Source of the DNA: Sphingobacterium bambusae
GTDB lineage: Bacteria; Bacteroidota; Bacteroidia; Sphingobacteriales; Sphingobacteriaceae
Direction of reading: 5' to 3'
DNA: 64,000 nt
Assembly: GCF_033955345.1 (NCBI RefSeq)
Contig: NZ_CP138332.1
Location: 3,410,001 to 3,474,000, forward strand
Under the pieces are notes generated by a model that made no database searches, was not told the DNA's origin, and saw only the letters and a program-made list of their open reading frames with translations. The translations under genes and the position numbers were made by a program. Of the stretch, positions 61,378 through 64,000 are shown piece by piece; within the stretch, counting starts at the first letter, position 1; the number at the start of each line of letters is the position of its first letter.

Positions 61378-62301
61378 TTGTTCGCCCTAGTACTCGTTAG
61401 TACAATGGTGTCCTGTGTGAAGGATTCATTCGATGGAGAAGAAGTTGGCGATCGTGGGACGACTTTTTTGAAAACACCAGATGGTGAGTTCGTGGTGCAT
61501 TGGTTGTCTCCATTCGATGATGTGCAAAAGGTAAGTCTTTTTACCTTGTTTAAAGATGCACACAATGCTACGGAGTTGAATAGCTCTAATACAGTTAAAG
61601 TGGTTCTCGCTCCAAATTTGATTGAAGACTACAATGATGAACACGGAACTGATTTAATGCCGTTGCCAGCAGATTTTTATACGGTGGCGCAGGAAAATGG
61701 TGTATCTTTTTCGGGATCGGAGTTCTCTTTGCAATTCGGGGGAGGAACATTGTATTCCACACCGGCAGTAAATTTGGATGGTTCGAAATGGACCAACATA
61801 TCGCAAAAATATGCGTTAGCTTTTGTGATAACAGATTTAGGTAACATCGTTGCAAGTTCGTCTTTAAATGATACGGTAATTGTTCAGTTAGGGTTGAAAA
61901 ATCAATGGGATGGGATTTACTCGGTTGAGGATGGTAATGTGCAACGTTATTCTGCCCCAGGTACACCGACTGTTGGCGATGCGCTGAACGGAAGCTTGGC
62001 CGGTAATCCAGATGTAACACTTTCAACGGTTAGCGATAACACGGTAGAAATTTCAGGTCTGACATGGGCTGGTGGTACTTCAGGAATTGGTGGTATAAAC
62101 AACTTGAGAGCGACTATCAATCCTGAAACTAATCAGGTAACTATGTTTGCTTTAGGAAATGCTACACTAGCCAATACAGCTGGTCTTGACAATGTGTATG
62201 ATCCCGAAACGCAGACGTTTACACTGAATTTCGATTGGAATCCTACAGGTGCTAAACGCGAAGTGACAAATCTTGTCTTGAAATATAAAGGCTCAAGATA
62301 G
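61378..62301 (+). CDS. DUF1735/BT_3987-like lipoprotein, start disrupted by a frameshift
   Basis: The frame codes for about 307 residues starting from TTG at 61378 (LFALVLVSTMVSC lipobox), then DUF1735-type beta-sandwich and a C-terminal domain (NLRATINPETNQVTMFALGN). The natural start looks to be the ATG at 61353, MKNRLIQ, which stops after seven codons; inserting one base at about 61375 would join it to the signal peptide as MKNRLIQYNLFALVLV. So it is either a pseudogene or made from a weak TTG start without the basic N-terminus. Such proteins are surface glycan-binding partners of SusCD. Confidence 0.75.
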   Translation: MFALVLVSTMVSCVKDSFDGEEVGDRGTTFLKTPDGEFVVHWLSPFDDVQKVSLFTLFKDAHNATELNSSNTVKVVLAPNLIEDYNDEHGTDLMPLPADFYTVAQENGVSFSGSEFSLQFGGGTLYSTPAVNLDGSKWTNISQKYALAFVITDLGNIVASSSLNDTVIVQLGLKNQWDGIYSVEDGNVQRYSAPGTPTVGDALNGSLAGNPDVTLSTVSDNTVEISGLTWAGGTSGIGGINNLRATINPETNQVTMFALGNATLANTAGLDNVYDPETQTFTLNFDWNPTGAKREVTNLVLKYKGSR

Positions 62302-62362
62302 TTTTATCGCGAAGACGCAATAAATTACTAATTTACAGGTGGCATATTTCATGTTTCTGTAG

Positions 62363-62397
62363 AGAGGTCCCCACTGATTTGGGGACCTCTTTTGTTT
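62363..62397 (+). terminator. terminator after the DUF1735 gene
   Basis: Perfect 11-bp stem AGAGGTCCCCA / TGGGGACCTCT with loop CTGATT and TTTGTTT tail. Confidence 0.85.
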
Positions 62398-62406
62398 GAT
62401 GGATAG

Positions 62407-62826
62407 TATAGGAAAGGCTATGCGGGAGGGCTCGCTTTTGGTGACGAATTTATCCATCCCATTAACAAGTTTGATTACCAGATGTATACCCCTTGGCAGC
62501 CCATTGGATCTAGCGCAGGAGTCACAGGGAACTCTAATCTATTGAGCTTTTCGCAAAATGGACATAGATTCGTTGTGCTTCTGGGTACCTCTCCCGGTGG
62601 CTTTGTAACAAGTTTCGATAGTGGTAAGTATTGGGATGACCTAGATAAAGGACAGTTAAATCCAATTAGATCTTACTTTACTTTGGTTGGGGGCGATGCC
62701 AACGGCATAATAACGATAACAGGTAAATTCATGATCAATCATAATGCTCCGTTTGGCGTTTCGATATTCGCGGTAGATGCGCCGGAAGTAGGAGGCGATC
62801 TTATTCCAATAGTTGGAATTGAATAA
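62407..62826 (+). pseudogene. 3' remnant of an unidentified surface protein
   Basis: An open frame from about 62407 (after an in-frame stop) to 62826 without a proper start; it reads GYAGGLAFGDEFIHPINKF, SFSQNGHRFVVLLGTSPGGF and SFDSGKYWDDLDKG, weakly like a beta-propeller/BNR strand, and ends IPIVGIE. There is no leader. It lies just beyond the terminator of the DUF1735 gene and seems to be what is left of the next gene of that locus. An internal ATG at 62482 could start a 114-residue product. Confidence 0.4.
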
Positions 62827-62870
62827 TGCTGATTCGATTTTAACCAACAGAGATAGTAAAACTAATAATA

Positions 62871-62911
62871 AAAGGGCTTTCGAATCATCATTTCGTAAGC
62901 CCTTTGTCTTT
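62871..62911 (+). terminator. terminator downstream of the gene remnant
   Basis: Stem AAGGGCTT-CGAA / TTCG-AAGCCCTT with a central T-T mismatch, seven-base loop, and TTTGTCTTTT tail. Confidence 0.65.
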
Positions 62912-63414
62912 TGATATTTAGTAATCTCTTTTCATTTCCCCGCCGTTTTCCTGTAGATTTGGCTTGCCAGCTTCATCCGGTAGTTCTATTATTTACATAA
63001 AATCTGACAGCTATTGCATTATAGGGGGTAATCATTGCTGAATTAACTGATTTATAGATAAGTTTAAGGCAGATGTTACAAATGTCTAAATAACCTTTGT
63101 CATAATTCGGTTACGTGATTTTGTATGGTGTGGAAAATATTTCTTTTTCTTATAACCTTTCCATTATTTATATTGATGCGAATTACGCCTACGGCTTATG
63201 TTTTATGTGTTAATGTAATTTGAATTATCTCCTTATGTTTTTTGCTTTAATTTTTATTGGTTAGTTTTTTCTTTATCATAAACTTTGTTTTCTATTTTTT
63301 AGAATTTATATTGCTAGAAATATGCATATCCCAAAGGTTAAGTGTGCTCTATTGTTAACTTTTGGTAGTCTGGTGTGTCTATTTTGTGAAATTTTATAAC
63401 TAAACAATATGACG

Positions 63415-63456
63415 ATGAAACAAAATTTATTTATCCAATTCTTTTCTTATCCCTAA
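63415..63456 (+). other. short upstream ORF resembling a susC start (13 codons)
   Basis: Reads MKQNLFIQFFSYP then stop; the TAACTAAACA box lies 8 nt before the ATG. It lies 218 bp upstream of the susC 3 ATG. Shares ATGAAACAAAATTTA with the short ORF before susC 2. Confidence 0.4.
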
Positions 63457-63674
63457 AGAGTAATGCTTTTTTAGGTTCTGGTTTGATGAAATCTTAGCTT
63501 TTTCGGCTTCTACAGATGTTTCGCTGTTGTAAATGCGTTTCTGCAAGATGTTGAGCTGCCTTCGAGTTGAGCTTAACCTGAACTGTGATTCTAAGATGCT
63601 CGTGTCTAAAACTACCATTTGGCTACAGGGATTTCCTTGTAGGTGGATATTATTTAACTAAACAATAACAAGAA

Positions 63675-64000
63675 ATGAAAGAAAAACTACTTAGTATGCT
63701 TGTTGTGCTTATCTGCTTGATAGGTGGGGTCTTTGCACAAAACAGACAAGTGAGTGGAAGGGTGACTTCTGCTCAGGATGGGACGCCCATCAGCGGGGTT
63801 TCTGTTACGCTAGTGGGATCAACCACGGCCACGCAAACCGATGCTGCTGGTAATTATTCGATCTCGGTGACCGGTAACGTTTCTTTGGTGTATTCATATG
63901 TGGGCTACATCACGCAACGCATTGCTGTCGCAAATCGATCTGTTGTAAATGTAGAATTGTTAGGCGATCGGGCAGCCTTGGATGAGGTTGTTGTTGTCGG
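63675..64000 (+). CDS. SusC/RagA-family TonB-linked outer membrane protein (copy 3, truncated by window edge)
   Basis: 108 codons are visible: signal peptide (LLSMLVVLICLIGGVFAQ), carboxypeptidase-regulatory-like domain (RQVSGRVTSAQDGTPISGVS) and the start of the DEVVVV TonB-box region. The rest lies outside the window. The start is preceded by TAACTAAACA at 10 nt, as for copies 1 and 2. Presumably it heads a further susC/susD pair. Confidence 0.93.
   Translation, partial: MKEKLLSMLVVLICLIGGVFAQNRQVSGRVTSAQDGTPISGVSVTLVGSTTATQTDAAGNYSISVTGNVSLVYSYVGYITQRIAVANRSVVNVELLGDRAALDEVVVV

Larger units (their letters stand above)
62827..63674. other. non-coding AT-rich region upstream of susC 3
   Basis: 850 bp. 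A hairpin at 62871-62911 (AAGGGCTT / AAGCCCTT, one mismatch in the stem) ends the preceding fragment. The rest is AT-rich, with a short leader-like ORF at 63415-63456. An open minus-strand ORF of 63 codons (63427-63618) has no recognisable similarity. Confidence 0.5.

Noticed and set aside
63427..63618. 63-codon minus-strand ORF upstream of susC 3 as a transposase remnant
   Set aside because: No DDE or helix-turn-helix motif, no inverted repeats or target duplications.
1..64000. CRISPR arrays, tRNA or rRNA genes, insertion sequences, prophage
   Set aside because: Looked for regular repeats, cloverleaf signatures, transposase and integrase motifs; none seen.

Overview
The window is a chromosomal segment of a Bacteroidota bacterium, most likely a member of the Sphingobacteriaceae (Sphingobacterium-like). 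Support comes from a complete gldKLMN type IX secretion cluster plus PorX, three SusC/RagA-type TonB-linked receptors with SusD partners, an lpxC-fabZ fusion, TAnnTTTG-type -7 promoter boxes, the near absence of Shine-Dalgarno sites, and gene orders (HD protein-lpxD-lpxC/fabZ-lpxA-ABC-efp; DUF4271-hemD) that I know from this phylum. No tRNA, rRNA, CRISPR array, insertion sequence or phage is visible.

Layout. 0-9.5 kb: end of a GH20 hexosaminidase, a YtxJ-like bacilliredoxin, a LolA-like protein, a small lipoprotein, ribH, a TPR membrane protein, a FlaA1/PglF-type nucleotide-sugar dehydratase, then an alanine dehydrogenase-esterase-TlpA operon. 8.4-13.8 kb: on the minus strand an ABC ATPase, a beta-barrel protein, an anti-sigma-like protein, an ECF sigma factor, tsaE and porX. 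13.9-20.4 kb: on the plus strand an HD phosphohydrolase, the lipid A genes lpxD, lpxC-fabZ and lpxA, an ABC ATPase, efp and a 5-formyl-THF cyclo-ligase. 20.5-29.1 kb: a SerB-SerA-ACT fusion, an SDR, an arginase-fold protein lacking the metal residues, rmuC, ggt, a nuclease-like EEP protein, a MazG-like protein and dtd. 29.2-31.8 kb: a TonB-dependent receptor behind a TPP riboswitch, so a probable thiamine receptor. 32-38.4 kb: amidohydrolase, acylphosphatase, flippase, dusB, tag, DUF4271 and hemD. 38.9-43.5 kb: gldKLMN. 43.6-48.5 kb: a JmjC/cupin-8 protein, a short trp operon (trpE-small ORF-trpG-trpC) and trmD. 49-64 kb: an accessory region of SusC/SusD pairs separated by long AT-rich non-coding stretches, with a decayed SusD/DUF1735 locus between the second pair and a third susC that runs off the window.

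Most notable points: a complete tryptophan attenuator with a 20-residue leader peptide carrying three consecutive Trp codons, almost leaderless; EF-P with Asn at the tip position normally occupied by modified Lys/Arg; a phosphoserine phosphatase fused to a phosphoglycerate dehydrogenase lacking its NAD domain; short start-like ORFs preceded by the same 10-mer as the susC genes, about 260-290 bp upstream of two of them; a perfect 17-bp inverted repeat inside an ABC ATPase gene; and the adjacency of porX to an ECF sigma/anti-sigma cassette.

All family assignments are by eye from sequence motifs; no search was run.
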